In this document: positions 29,361-37,980 of the stretch, in pieces
Layout: the number at the start of each line of letters is the position of its first letter
How positions within the stretch are numbered: position 1 is the first letter of the stretch
DNA from: Thermosipho affectus
GTDB taxonomy: Bacteria; Thermotogota; Thermotogae; Thermotogales; Fervidobacteriaceae
Direction: 5' to 3'
Length of the DNA stretch: 54,508 nt
NCBI RefSeq assembly: GCF_001990485.1
Contig: NZ_LBFC01000010.1
Span: forward strand, 1 to 54,508
The notes under the pieces: generated by a model
What the model saw: the letters and a program-made list of their open reading frames with translations, nothing else
Databases searched by the model: none
Told to the model about the DNA's origin: nothing
Position numbers and translations under genes: made by a program

Positions 29361-29389
29361 ATTGTAAAACAAGAAAATATATTTGTCAA
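29361..29389 (-). promoter_or_regulatory. Strong promoter of the hydrogenase-rex operon
   Basis: On the minus strand, TTGACA (29389-29384), a 17-bp spacer and TACAAT (29366-29361) form a near-perfect sigma-70 promoter about 45 bp upstream of the first gene. The start site should fall near 29354, inside the palindrome. Confidence 0.85.
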
Positions 29390-29390
29390 C

Positions 29391-29421
29391 AAAAAAGTCT
29401 TGGATTTTTCCAAGACTTTTT
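29391..29421 (-). terminator. Terminator after the MFS transporter operon
   Basis: AAAAAGTCTTGG (29392-29403) pairs with CCAAGACTTTTT (29410-29421), a 12-bp stem with a 6-nt loop. The minus strand continues TTTTTTG. It insulates the hyd promoter, whose -35 begins 2 bp further on. The plus-strand side also ends in T, so it may act both ways. Confidence 0.85.
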
Positions 29422-29529
29422 ATACAATTAAAAATCAAATATTAAGGAAAACAAAAAATGAGATAGACAACACTACTTTCACCAAGAAACGAAAATTATT
29501 TCATATATTTTTTATTAAAATGCACAATC

Positions 29530-30786
29530 TTATCCCTCATTTGGCTCATAAACCTCATAAGGTGCAAATACTAAAAAACCAACCGAAATTATCGCAGTTA
29601 TAATAGTTGCAAAAAGAAACATAAAGTGTGCAGCAATATGATCAAGTAAAAAGCCATATATTACTGCACCTAATGGAACCATAACTTGAGAAAAAACTTC
29701 CAATGTTGAAAAAACCCTTGATCTTATACTCGATGGAGTCATAAGTTGTAAATTAGTAGATATAGGAACATTAACTTGCACGTTGAAAAAACCAAAAAAG
29801 AAGTATATAACACCTACAATCCAGAAAAATTGCATCACAGAAAAATTCTTTAAGACATCTGGGAATATAAAATACGAAAATGCAAAAAGTAGCAATATTT
29901 GAATGATTAACCCTTGTGTCATCAGTGCTCTATTCTTTAGTTTATTTAAGAATGAAACAATTGCTATATTCCCCAAAAGCATACCAAATGTAAAAAACGT
30001 TTGCACAAGCCCGTATTGTTGTGCACTCATCTTCACAACCTGCCTCAAAACATATGGTTCTACTACTTGCAATAAAGGAGCCATCAAAAAGTTGGTAACC
30101 ATTGCAAAGGTAAACAAAAACTTTAAGCTTCTTTTGTTCACAATAAACAAAAGTCCTTCCTTAAATTCTACAAAAAACGTCTTTATCGAAAGTTCCTCTT
30201 TTTTTGATAGATGCGGTCTGTAATTAATAAACATTTCGCTTAACGCGGAAAAGACAAATGATAACCCATTAAATAAGAATACTAAAGAAATCCCAAAAAA
30301 CCCATACACTACCCCTCCAAGAATTGGGCCTATTATCATTGAAAATGAGTTTACACCACCTAAAATAGAATTTGCACTTCTTAAATCTTCTTCTGAAACT
30401 ATATCCGGAAGCATTGCAGTTGTAGCCGCACCAAAAAAACCATCCAAAACGGAAACAATTGCCTGAATCACAAATAAACCAACCATATTGAGTAGGTTTC
30501 CAAATGACATTGCAGAAAGTAATAGTATTAATCCACCTCTAATTAGATCAGTTAATACCATAATATTTTTTCTGTTAAACCTGTCACCAAGCACCCCAGA
30601 AAAGGGGGCCGCAAAAAGTCTTGGCAATATTCCAAGGAGTGTAAATATACCCATTGCAGCTCCTGAACCCGTTTTATCCAATATGTACAATGGAATTGCT
30701 ATCATTTGAATTCCAGAACCTATAAGTGAAACAAATCTTCCAAATATAAATAGTACAAAATTTTTATTCAAGATTGTTTTCTTCAC
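29530..30786 (-). CDS. MFS transporter (drug-efflux type)
   Basis: A 418-residue protein with about 12 membrane segments. The loop motif between helices 2 and 3, GVLGDRFNRKNIM (near 64-76), is the major-facilitator signature, and the N-terminus (FVLFIFGRFVSLIGSGIQMIAIPLYILDKTG style) resembles MefA-like macrolide efflux proteins. GTG at 30786 is preceded by AGGAGTGATAA and overlaps the upstream gene by 23 bp. It is the last gene of the three-gene unit with a polymer-forming protein and a DUF2089 protein. The substrate cannot be predicted. Confidence 0.88.
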   Translation of the reverse strand: MKKTILNKNFVLFIFGRFVSLIGSGIQMIAIPLYILDKTGSGAAMGIFTLLGILPRLFAAPFSGVLGDRFNRKNIMVLTDLIRGGLILLLSAMSFGNLLNMVGLFVIQAIVSVLDGFFGAATTAMLPDIVSEEDLRSANSILGGVNSFSMIIGPILGGVVYGFFGISLVFLFNGLSFVFSALSEMFINYRPHLSKKEELSIKTFFVEFKEGLLFIVNKRSLKFLFTFAMVTNFLMAPLLQVVEPYVLRQVVKMSAQQYGLVQTFFTFGMLLGNIAIVSFLNKLKNRALMTQGLIIQILLLFAFSYFIFPDVLKNFSVMQFFWIVGVIYFFFGFFNVQVNVPISTNLQLMTPSSIRSRVFSTLEVFSQVMVPLGAVIYGFLLDHIAAHFMFLFATIITAIISVGFLVFAPYEVYEPNEG

Positions 30787-31645
30787 AGTTTATCACTCCT
30801 GAATTTAAAATACCTCTTCCTGAAATAGTCTCACAACCAATAAACCCTGCACTAAGAGTCCCATTGAGAATTATTTCTTCTGCGTTTACATTTCCAGTGC
30901 TTATCTTCCCAGATTCATTTACTATTATTTTTTCTGCATTTATATTCCCACACTTTAGCAAACCAGATACTTCTAATTCCTCAACTTGTAAATTGCCACA
31001 AGCAACTTCACCAATAACTATCATATTTTCCGTATATATGTTGTTGCAAACAAGTTTTCCTTTAATTATTATTTCTTCTGCATTTATATCCTCTTCAATC
31101 TTCAATGATTTTCCTTCTTCAACTATCAATGTATTATATTTTTTCTTCTTTTTACCATTAGCCTCTTTCATCTTCATACCCGAAAAAAATGGTTTTATAA
31201 TCTTAAAGACACCTTTTAAAAGCAGGTTGTTAACTCTTGTTAACCCACCATATACCTTAGGTGGTCTTCCACTTTCTCTACATGCAACTATATTTAGACT
31301 ACCATGTATGATTCCTCCATTCCAATTAACCCTAGAACCAACAACGTTTAGATCACCATCTATTTCTCCTGAAAAGGTGAGTTTTCCAAAAACTATGGAG
31401 CAATCTCCTGCTACTTTTCCCTTTATTATAGCCTCTCCATTTACAATGTTTAAATCCCCTTGAAAATTTTCTGTTTCATCGATTACAGTTACCTCACCAA
31501 CTATAGGCTCCTCTGAAGTGTCTGTCGTCTGATAAAAATCCTTGTTTTCTTCTTTTGATTTAATTGCATTTATTAACGCCTCAGCCTCTTCTGCTGATAT
31601 TTCCCCATTTTGAAGTGCCTCAAGCACTTTTTTTATATCATCCAT
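30764..31645 (-). CDS. Polymer-forming (bactofilin-like) beta-helical protein with YvlB-type N-terminal helices
   Basis: A 293-residue protein. Residues 1-32 form a short helical hairpin (VLEALQNGEISAEEAEALIN) as found at the start of YvlB/LiaX-type proteins. Two blocks of short repeated beta-strands follow (FQGDLNIVNGEAIIKGKVAG and, from about 170 to 285, INAEEIIIKGKLVCNNI-like repeats), typical of a right-handed beta-solenoid of the polymer-forming family. A basic segment (KKKKK near 168) separates them. No signal peptide is present. GGGAGGGAG precedes the ATG. It may be a scaffold or an envelope-stress sensor partner; the role is inferred. Confidence 0.75.
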   Translation of the reverse strand: MDDIKKVLEALQNGEISAEEAEALINAIKSKEENKDFYQTTDTSEEPIVGEVTVIDETENFQGDLNIVNGEAIIKGKVAGDCSIVFGKLTFSGEIDGDLNVVGSRVNWNGGIIHGSLNIVACRESGRPPKVYGGLTRVNNLLLKGVFKIIKPFFSGMKMKEANGKKKKKYNTLIVEEGKSLKIEEDINAEEIIIKGKLVCNNIYTENMIVIGEVACGNLQVEELEVSGLLKCGNINAEKIIVNESGKISTGNVNAEEIILNGTLSAGFIGCETISGRGILNSGVINCEENNLE

Positions 31646-32015
31646 CTTTATCTCCCTCCCCTTTTTTCTTTAATATATTAAGAGCATCTTCAACGCTTAT
31701 AACTCCCTTTTTCAATTTTTCAAATACATCCTCTGATCCCTCTGTTTCAGAACTCTCAAATGGTTTTAACCCCATTTTATTTAACAATTTCTCAAGTTTT
31801 CCCCTAAGCGTAAAGTATCCTATACCAGTAATCCTCTCCATTTCTTTCAGATTCCCCCTACTCCTTAAGAAAAGAATTATAAATTTCATATCTTCTTCAT
31901 CTAAAAATGCAAGGGGGGAAACTGTAAAAACCCCAGAAACAGTCACATTATCATGTTGACATTTCAACTGTGTGACTTTCATAATATTTCCACATACAGG
32001 ACATTTTGGTAACAA
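31638..32015 (-). CDS. DUF2089 family protein, probable transcription factor
   Basis: A 125-residue protein of the DUF2089 family. An N-terminal zinc-ribbon half (CPVCG at 5-9, and another Cys near 19) precedes a helical DNA-binding part (FLRSRGNLKEMERITGIGYFTLRGKLEKLL), which looks like a helix-turn-helix. The C-terminus (VFEKLKKGVISVEDALNILK) repeats the helical hairpin at the start of the next gene's product. The start is TTG at 32015, supported by GGGGTGAT; no in-frame ATG fits. It is first in the operon and may regulate it. Confidence 0.83.
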   Translation of the reverse strand: MLPKCPVCGNIMKVTQLKCQHDNVTVSGVFTVSPLAFLDEEDMKFIILFLRSRGNLKEMERITGIGYFTLRGKLEKLLNKMGLKPFESSETEGSEDVFEKLKKGVISVEDALNILKKKGEGDKDG

Positions 32016-32108
32016 TTTATCACCCCTTTAAAAATTTAGTCATATCAAACAAAAAAATTGTAAAACATCCATATCTTTATCAAAATTTTTCATGCCTTTT
32101 TCAAAAAA

Positions 32109-32137
32109 ATTATACTCTTTTCAAAAAAATATGTCAA
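32109..32137 (-). promoter_or_regulatory. Consensus promoter of the DUF2089-polymer-forming-MFS operon
   Basis: On the minus strand, TTGACA (32137-32132), a 17-bp spacer and TATAAT (32114-32109): a perfect sigma-70 consensus. It predicts an approximately 87-nt leader before the TTG start at 32015, in which I see no clear riboswitch. Confidence 0.85.
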
Positions 32138-32199
32138 GCAAACAAAAATTTTTTTAATAACCTAAAAATTATTTAAAACAAAAACTTGCTCAGTCTTTA

Positions 32200-32227
32200 T
32201 TGACAATTAAATGATTTTTGATAAAAT
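32200..32227 (+). promoter_or_regulatory. Promoter of tRNA-Thr
   Basis: TTGACA (32200-32205), 16-bp spacer, TAAAAT (32222-32227), ending 14 bp before the tRNA. It is divergent from the promoter at 32109-32137. Confidence 0.8.
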
Positions 32228-32241
32228 TACACTAGAATAGT

Positions 32242-32314
32242 GCCAACGTAGCTCAATCGGTAGAGCGGCGCATTCGTAATGCGTAGGTTGCGGGTTCGAG
32301 TCCCGCCGTTGGCT
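32242..32314 (+). tRNA. tRNA-Thr (anticodon CGT)
   Basis: The cloverleaf is clear: acceptor GCCAACG with CGTTGGC, D-stem GCTC/GAGC, anticodon stem GCGCA/TGCGT with loop TTCGTAA (anticodon CGT, reads ACG), and T-arm GCGGG-TTCGAGT-CCCGC. The length is 73 nt. The 3' CCA is not encoded (CCG follows the discriminator), so it must be added by nucleotidyltransferase. Confidence 0.97.
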
Positions 32315-32319
32315 CCGTC

Positions 32320-32350
32320 CCCCCTAATTAGGGGGATTTTTTATTTTGGT
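32320..32350 (+). terminator. Terminator after tRNA-Thr
   Basis: CCCCC (32320-32324) and GGGGG (32331-32335) around TAATTA (the loop itself is palindromic), followed by A and TTTTTTATTTT. It lies 5 bp after the tRNA. Confidence 0.85.
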
Positions 32351-32375
32351 GTAAAATATATGTGAGGTGATAAAA

Positions 32376-33677
32376 ATGGAAAAAAGCAACTTTATTGATA
32401 AAGTTGTTATTTATGTAAAAGGTGGAAAAGGTGGAGATGGTTCTGCAAGTTTCAGACACGAAAAATACGTGCCAAAAGGTGGTCCAGATGGCGGTGATGG
32501 TGGAAATGGAGGATATGTTTTTTTGAAAGCAAATTCAAATTTATCAACCCTTTTACCCGTTTCCGAAAAGAAAAAGTATATAGCAGAAAATGGTGAAAAC
32601 GGGAAGGGAAAAAAGATGCACGGAAAAAATGGAAAAGATGTAATAATCGATGTGCCTGTTGGAACAATCGTAAAAGACTTTGAAACTGGTGAAATAATAG
32701 CTGACTTAAATAAAGACGGTATGATTGTCTGTGTAGCTAGAGGTGGTCGTGGTGGAAGGGGAAATGTACACTTTAAATCTCCAACAATGCGTGCACCAAA
32801 AATTTCCGAAAGAGGATCAGAAGGAGAAGAAAGAAAATTACTATTGGAATTAAAACTTCTTGCAGATGTTGGATTAGTTGGTTATCCTAACGTTGGAAAA
32901 AGTTCTTTTATTTCAAGAATAAGTAATGCAAAACCTAAAATTGCAAATTATCCTTTTACCACATTAATTCCAAATTTAGGTGTAGTTCAAGTTGAAAAAT
33001 TTCAATTTGTTGTTGCAGACATACCGGGGTTAATAAAAGGGGCAAGTAAAGGAGTTGGTTTGGGAAATGTTTTTCTAAGACACGTTGAAAGATGCAGCGT
33101 TATAGCTCATATATTGGACATTTCAGGTATTGAAGGTAGAAATCCAATAGAAGATTATTTTGATATTAGAAATGAATTAGAATACTTTAGCAAAGATTTA
33201 GCACAAAAAGATGAAATTATAATAGCCAACAAGATAGATTTGCTCGATAAAGATGAACTTGAAAAAAGGATTAAAAAGTTAAAAGAAAAATTGGGAAAAG
33301 AAATTTATCCAATAAGTGTATACACTGGAGAAGGCATAAAAGAAGTTTTATACAAACTTGCCAAAATAGTAAAAGAAAGTAAAAAACTTAATGTCTCCAA
33401 AGAAACCAATCAAAAAATTGAAAGACCAAAACCTGTTTGGATAGAACTTCCAGAAAAATTCGTTATTGAAATTCAAAAAGAAGATAACGACTTTATCGTA
33501 ACAGGCACATATGTTGAAGCATGGGCCAAAAGATTGAATTTATCTCAAAAAGATGGTTTTAACAAATTCATGGAACTTCTTGAAAGGAATGGTTTAGACA
33601 AAAAATTAAGGGAGGCAGGGGCAAAAGATGGAGACACAGTTTGGATTGCCAAAAGAGCTTTTGAATTTAAAGAATAG
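32376..33677 (+). CDS. obgE: GTPase Obg/CgtA
   Basis: The 433-residue GTPase acts in ribosome assembly and stress control. The glycine-rich Obg fold fills residues 1-155 ([34 protein letters not shown] region). The G domain has G1 [11 protein letters not shown]3 DIPGLIKGA and G4 [12 protein letters not shown]-terminal OCT domain is present ([23 protein letters not shown]). The ATG at 32376 follows GAGGTGAT; an in-frame GTG at 32367 overlaps that site and was rejected. The end overlaps nadD by 50 bp. Confidence 0.97.
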   Translation: MEKSNFIDKVVIYVKGGKGGDGSASFRHEKYVPKGGPDGGDGGNGGYVFLKANSNLSTLLPVSEKKKYIAENGENGKGKKMHGKNGKDVIIDVPVGTIVKDFETGEIIADLNKDGMIVCVARGGRGGRGNVHFKSPTMRAPKISERGSEGEERKLLLELKLLADVGLVGYPNVGKSSFISRISNAKPKIANYPFTTLIPNLGVVQVEKFQFVVADIPGLIKGASKGVGLGNVFLRHVERCSVIAHILDISGIEGRNPIEDYFDIRNELEYFSKDLAQKDEIIIANKIDLLDKDELEKRIKKLKEKLGKEIYPISVYTGEGIKEVLYKLAKIVKESKKLNVSKETNQKIERPKPVWIELPEKFVIEIQKEDNDFIVTGTYVEAWAKRLNLSQKDGFNKFMELLERNGLDKKLREAGAKDGDTVWIAKRAFEFKE

Positions 33678-34239
33678 TCTTGTGATTTTCGGTGGTTCCT
33701 TTAACCCACCACACAATGGTCATATAGTTATTGCACAGCTTGTAAGGGAAATGTTTAAAAGTGCTGATTTTCACATTGTGACAAGTGCAACTCCTCCTCA
33801 CAAAAGTGTAGAAGTACCATTTAAAACAAGGTATCTTCTAACCAAAAAGGCCTTTGAAAAGATGGAAAATGTAAAAGTAAGCGACATTGAACACAGATTA
33901 GGCGGTATAAGTTATGCAATAAATACCATCGAACATTACGAAAAAACATATGAAAACATTTTTTTTCTCGTGGGAGAAGATGCCTTATACTCCATTGAAA
34001 AATGGTATAGATACGAAGATATATTAAAAAAAGCAAAAATGATTGTATATCCCAGATTCAAAGATAAATCTTTGGTAAAAAAAGTTGAAAAGTGGAATTC
34101 GATATATCTTTTAGATTTACCTTTAATACAGATTTCTTCCACAACTATCAGAGAAAGGATAAAGAAAGGACTTAGCGTATACGGTTTTGTCCCAGAATCA
34201 ATCATCCCACTAATTGAGGAGGTATATTGTGATAGGTAA
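33628..34239 (+). CDS. nadD: Nicotinate-nucleotide adenylyltransferase
   Basis: The 203-residue enzyme joins nicotinate mononucleotide and ATP in NAD synthesis. The nucleotidyltransferase motif [15 protein letters not shown] (19-33), TATPPHK-like [10 protein letters not shown], and C-terminal [13 protein letters not shown] are diagnostic. The ATG at 33628 has GGGAGG some 11 bp upstream, within the end of obg; the next plausible start would cut into the nucleotide-binding motif. It overlaps dus by 11 bp. Obg followed by nadD is common in bacteria. Confidence 0.95.
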   Translation: METQFGLPKELLNLKNSLVIFGGSFNPPHNGHIVIAQLVREMFKSADFHIVTSATPPHKSVEVPFKTRYLLTKKAFEKMENVKVSDIEHRLGGISYAINTIEHYEKTYENIFFLVGEDALYSIEKWYRYEDILKKAKMIVYPRFKDKSLVKKVEKWNSIYLLDLPLIQISSTTIRERIKKGLSVYGFVPESIIPLIEEVYCDR

Positions 34240-35119
34240 GGTGGGACTTGCTCCAATGGCAGGTGTCACAAATTGGAGTTTTAGAACCCTTTCCTTTGAA
34301 TTCGGTGCAGAATTTGCATACACAGAAATGATAAGTGCGGAAAGTATAATCAGAAAATTAAGTGTAAATGAAAAATACTTTCCCAGAAAAGAAGAAAAAG
34401 AAAAAGTGGCAATCCAAATATTTGGTTCGGATCCATTTGTAATGGCACAGTCAGCTTATCTTGTTGAAAAAAGAGGTGCCTGGATAGATATAAATGCAGG
34501 ATGTCCTGTGAAAAAAGTTATAAAAAAAGGGGCAGGTAGTGCTCTATTAAAAGACTTAAAAAAACTAAAAAAAGTTATAGAAGAAGTTAAAAAAAATGTA
34601 AAAACAAAAGTTTCCGTTAAAGTACGTCTGGGGTTTGAAAAAGATGAATTTGAAAAAATATACGACACTGTTGTTGAAGCAGGTGCTGATATGATAGCCG
34701 TACATGGCAGAACTGCAAAACAGATGTACACGGGTAAAGCAAAGTGGAATATAAAAAATAAAGGGTATATACCTTTTTATATCAACGGAGATATATTTTC
34801 TTTTGATGATATCAAAGCTGCAATGGAAATTTCTGGAGCAAATGGTGTTTTAATAGCAAGAGGCGCAATAGGAAATCCCTGGATATTTAGTGGAAAAAAA
34901 CCAAAAATTTGTGAAAAAAAAGATACAATCTTACATCACATTGACTTGCTTTATTTTGAAGTAAGAAATAAAGCACCATGTGAATTTAGAAAGTTTGTAT
35001 CGGGATATACAAAAAACTTACCAATGGCAAGACAATTTAGAGCAAAAGTTATGAAAATAGAAGATGTTGAAGAATTAAAACTGGCATTTAAAGAATTCTT
35101 TTTATCTTTTTCTACTTAA
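34229..35119 (+). CDS. dus: tRNA-dihydrouridine synthase
   Basis: A 296-residue FMN enzyme that reduces uridines in tRNA D-loops. Visible: LAPMAGVTNWSFRTL at the start, the catalytic-cysteine region INAGCPVKKVIKKGAGSALL, KVSVKVRLGF, AVHGRTAKQMYTGKA, and YINGDIFSFDDIKAAM with GVLIARGAIGNPWIF at the FMN site. It starts GTG at 34229 after GAGGAGGTATATT; an open frame from 34214 runs through that ribosome site. It is the last gene of the obg-nadD-dus unit. Confidence 0.95.
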   Translation: MIGKVGLAPMAGVTNWSFRTLSFEFGAEFAYTEMISAESIIRKLSVNEKYFPRKEEKEKVAIQIFGSDPFVMAQSAYLVEKRGAWIDINAGCPVKKVIKKGAGSALLKDLKKLKKVIEEVKKNVKTKVSVKVRLGFEKDEFEKIYDTVVEAGADMIAVHGRTAKQMYTGKAKWNIKNKGYIPFYINGDIFSFDDIKAAMEISGANGVLIARGAIGNPWIFSGKKPKICEKKDTILHHIDLLYFEVRNKAPCEFRKFVSGYTKNLPMARQFRAKVMKIEDVEELKLAFKEFFLSFST

Positions 35120-35160
35120 TTTTTACAAGTTTTTTTTAAGTTTTAATAAGCAATTCTCTG

Positions 35161-35176
35161 ATAGGAATTTTCCTAT
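35161..35176. promoter_or_regulatory. Perfect 16-bp palindrome before the cell-wall operon
   Basis: ATAGGAA-TT-TTCCTAT is a perfect palindrome 32 bp upstream of the deacetylase start, in an 89-bp gap. It may be an operator. The gap also holds T-rich DNA (35120-35150) with weak terminator potential after dus. Confidence 0.4.
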
Positions 35177-35208
35177 TCATAGAATAAAATATTAAATGAG
35201 GTGATATA

Positions 35209-36171
35209 GTGAAAAAATTAATATTCTTATTTTTGTTATTATCTTACATTTCTTTCTCAAACATAGTACTTTTTATCTATCACAGGTTTGACGATGAAAG
35301 ATATCCCACAACAAATACTTGGACAAGTGAACTTGAAATGCACATAAAGACCGTTAAAAAATTAGGGTATAAAATATGGACACTAAAAGACCTTGAAGAT
35401 TACGTTTATGGAAAAAAAGAAGAAGAAAATGCCGTAATTTTTACAATTGATGATGGATACGTAACTACCTATACAAAAGCCTTCCCCGTTTTCAAAAAAT
35501 ACAATGTGCCTTTCTCCGTATTTTTGTACTTTGAAGGAGTAGGTATATCAAAGGAATATCTCACCTGGGAAATGGTAAAAGAAATGTCAAAGTATGGTGT
35601 TGAATTTGGTCATCACTCTTATTCACACGATAAATTCCCATTTAAAGACATTGATTATTTTGAAGAGGACTTAATCAAAGGAATAAAAATTTGGAATAAA
35701 CACATGGATACTCCATTAAAATATTACGCCTATCCATATGGATATTACAACAAAAAGATGATAGAAGTTTTAAAAAAATACAACTTCAAACTTGCATTTA
35801 TACAACTCCCTGGCCCTTTCACAAGGGAAATATCAGCATACGAAATACCCAGAGAACCACTATTACAAGACTGGGCAACAAAATCGCATCTAATATACGT
35901 ACTATCAAGAAAACCACTAATTTTAAAGAAAAAACCTTATTTTTGGAAAAATGGAAAGTTATACGTTAAAACAAATCTAAAAGGCTATTCAAATCCCGTT
36001 GTATACATAAGGGAAAAGGGCATAGTGGAAAGCTCCTTTAAAAATGACATACTAGAAGCCGGCCCTTTTGAAATTCAAAATAGGGTAAATAGTTTAATGA
36101 TAAGTGTAAGGGGAAAGGATAAAAAAGAATATGTAAGATATTATTTAATATTAAAGGAGGTCTTTCAATGA
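35209..36171 (+). CDS. Polysaccharide deacetylase (NodB domain), secreted
   Basis: A 320-residue exported protein with a signal peptide (KKLIFLFLLLSYISFSN). The NodB domain shows FTIDDGY (the TFDDG motif, metal and base Asp), EFGHHSYSH (zinc His pair, H-S/T-x2-H) and YYAYPYGYYNKKMIEVLKK (motif 3/4 region). It probably removes N-acetyl groups from a wall or exopolysaccharide. The last 80 residues form a beta-rich add-on. GTG at 35209 follows GAGGTGATATA. The end overlaps the aminotransferase gene as ATGA. Confidence 0.88.
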   Translation: MKKLIFLFLLLSYISFSNIVLFIYHRFDDERYPTTNTWTSELEMHIKTVKKLGYKIWTLKDLEDYVYGKKEEENAVIFTIDDGYVTTYTKAFPVFKKYNVPFSVFLYFEGVGISKEYLTWEMVKEMSKYGVEFGHHSYSHDKFPFKDIDYFEEDLIKGIKIWNKHMDTPLKYYAYPYGYYNKKMIEVLKKYNFKLAFIQLPGPFTREISAYEIPREPLLQDWATKSHLIYVLSRKPLILKKKPYFWKNGKLYVKTNLKGYSNPVVYIREKGIVESSFKNDILEAGPFEIQNRVNSLMISVRGKDKKEYVRYYLILKEVFQ

Positions 36172-37289
36172 ATATCATCGATGAAATTCCATCATCAAAG
36201 ACTTTAGAAATAAACGCAACTGCCAAGAAGCTAATAAGTCAAGGCAAAGACGTAATTAACCTCACAACGGGTGAACCTGATTTTCCCACACCAGATATAA
36301 TAAAGAAAAAAGCCATTGAAGCACTTGAAAAGGATTTTACAAAATACACGGATAGCAAGGGAATCCCTGAACTTAGAAAAACCATCTCAATACTTTTGGA
36401 AAGAAAAAATATTTCATTTTCAAAAGACGAAATAATCGTAACAAATGGAGGAAAACAAGCCTTATTTAATTCCCTGTTATCCATTGCCGAAAAAGGTGAT
36501 GAAATAATACTAATATCTCCATTTTGGGTCAGTTACCCACCTATGGTTATTCTCACCGGGGCCACTATAAAAATTCTAGAAACAAGTTTTGAAAACAATT
36601 TCCACCCCAATATAGATAAACTAAAATCTTTAATCTCTAAAAAAACAAAAGCCATAGTTGTAAACTCTCCAAATAACCCCACGGGAACAGTCTATCCAGA
36701 AAATATAATAAAAGAAATTGCAGATATTGCAAATAAAAACAATATTTTTGTCATAACAGATGAAGTTTACGACGTACTCGTATACGACGGTAAATACGCA
36801 TCTTTGACAAAATTTGTAAATCCCGAAAATCTCATATATATCAATGCCTTTTCCAAATCATATGCAATGACTGGTTGGAGAATTGGATACGTTGCCACAA
36901 AAAACAAATCCATCCTAAAAAGGATTGCAAAAATACAAGCCCACAGCACTTCAGGTATAAATTCTATTGCACAATATGCTGCACTTGGAGCACTAAATGC
37001 GGACAACTCGTATATGATAAAGGAATTTAAGAAAAGAAAAGACTTTGTGGTAAAAAAAGCCAAAGAACTGGGACTTAGATTTGTAGAGCCAAAGGGAGCA
37101 TTTTATCTTTTCTTTGAAGTTAATATAGATGATGAATTATTCTGCAAAAAACTTTTAGAAGAAAAGCTAGTAGCATTGGTACCAGGCAGTGCTTTTAATG
37201 CAAAAGGATTTGTTAGAATGTCTTTTGCAAATTCCCTTGAAAATATTAAAAAAGCATTTGAAAGACTTGAAGAATTCTTAAGGGGGTAA
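36168..37289 (+). CDS. Class I/II pyridoxal-phosphate aminotransferase (aspartate aminotransferase-like)
   Basis: The 373-residue enzyme is a fold-type I aminotransferase. LTTGEPDFPTPDIIKKKA begins the family I-gamma pattern, VNSPNNPTGTVYP binds PLP, DEVYDVLVYD follows, and the PLP lysine is in NAFSKSYAMTGWRIGY (near residue 227). The substrate-carboxylate arginine is probably in FVRMSFANS near the end. It most resembles thermophilic AspC/AspB, but the amino donor is uncertain. AAGGAGG precedes the ATG within the deacetylase gene's end. Confidence 0.9.
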   Translation: MNIIDEIPSSKTLEINATAKKLISQGKDVINLTTGEPDFPTPDIIKKKAIEALEKDFTKYTDSKGIPELRKTISILLERKNISFSKDEIIVTNGGKQALFNSLLSIAEKGDEIILISPFWVSYPPMVILTGATIKILETSFENNFHPNIDKLKSLISKKTKAIVVNSPNNPTGTVYPENIIKEIADIANKNNIFVITDEVYDVLVYDGKYASLTKFVNPENLIYINAFSKSYAMTGWRIGYVATKNKSILKRIAKIQAHSTSGINSIAQYAALGALNADNSYMIKEFKKRKDFVVKKAKELGLRFVEPKGAFYLFFEVNIDDELFCKKLLEEKLVALVPGSAFNAKGFVRMSFANSLENIKKAFERLEEFLRG

Positions 37290-37315
37290 TCCCATTTATT
37301 TTTTGAGGTGAAAAT

Positions 37316-37975
37316 ATGATAGATGTAAAATTTTTACCTGAAAAACTAAGAAAAGCTCAGGTAATTGTAGTTATTGATGTATTAAGAGCTACTACTACAA
37401 TGGTTACAGCCATTGCAAATGGCTGTAAATACATAAAACCTGTGGAAACACTTGAAAAAGCTCGAAAATTCAAAGGTGAATTTCTCATATGTGGTGAAAG
37501 AGATGGAATAAAGCCCAGAGACTTTGATTGTGGAAATTCCCCATTAGAGTATACTAACGTAAAAGGGGAAAAGCTTATCCTAACCACAACAAATGGTACT
37601 AAAACTTTAAAAAAGGTTGAAAAATTATCAAACAACATAATTCTGGGAGCATTTGTAAACTTTACCGCCACATTAAATTTTCTCCAAAATTTTTCAGATA
37701 TATTATTTGTATGTGCTGGAAATAACGGAGAAATCTCATTTGAAGATATTCAGGTAGCAGGTGCTTTTGTCCATGGTTTATCTAATAAAATGTTATCCGA
37801 TAGCGCTTTAGTTTCTATGTACATGTGGGAAGGTCTAAAAAAACCAAACTTTTTTGGTGTCCATGCCAAAAAACTAAAATCTTTACATTTTGATAAAGAC
37901 TTAGATTTTGCAAAAAAGTTAGATCTATACGATATAGTGGTAGAATATAAATATGGTAAAGTCAAAGCGAGGTGA
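37316..37975 (+). CDS. comB: ComB family phosphatase (2-phosphosulfolactate phosphatase-like)
   Basis: A 219-residue Mg-dependent phosphatase of the ComB family. Diagnostic blocks: [51 protein letters not shown] and [21 protein letters not shown]. ComB hydrolyses 2-phosphosulfolactate in coenzyme M synthesis in methanogens. A bacterium of this type is not expected to make CoM, so the true substrate is likely another phospho-acid. GAGGTGA precedes the ATG. Confidence 0.87.
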   Translation: MIDVKFLPEKLRKAQVIVVIDVLRATTTMVTAIANGCKYIKPVETLEKARKFKGEFLICGERDGIKPRDFDCGNSPLEYTNVKGEKLILTTTNGTKTLKKVEKLSNNIILGAFVNFTATLNFLQNFSDILFVCAGNNGEISFEDIQVAGAFVHGLSNKMLSDSALVSMYMWEGLKKPNFFGVHAKKLKSLHFDKDLDFAKKLDLYDIVVEYKYGKVKAR

Positions 37976-37980
37976 TATAT

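Noticed and set aside
30774-31463. 229-codon plus frame opposite the polymer-forming protein gene
   Set aside because: Antisense shadow of a clear coding region; the sense product has family features and a good ribosome site.
32016-32108. Riboswitch in the leader of the DUF2089 operon
   Set aside because: The roughly 87-nt leader is nearly pure A/T with no conserved aptamer-like elements that I could recognise.
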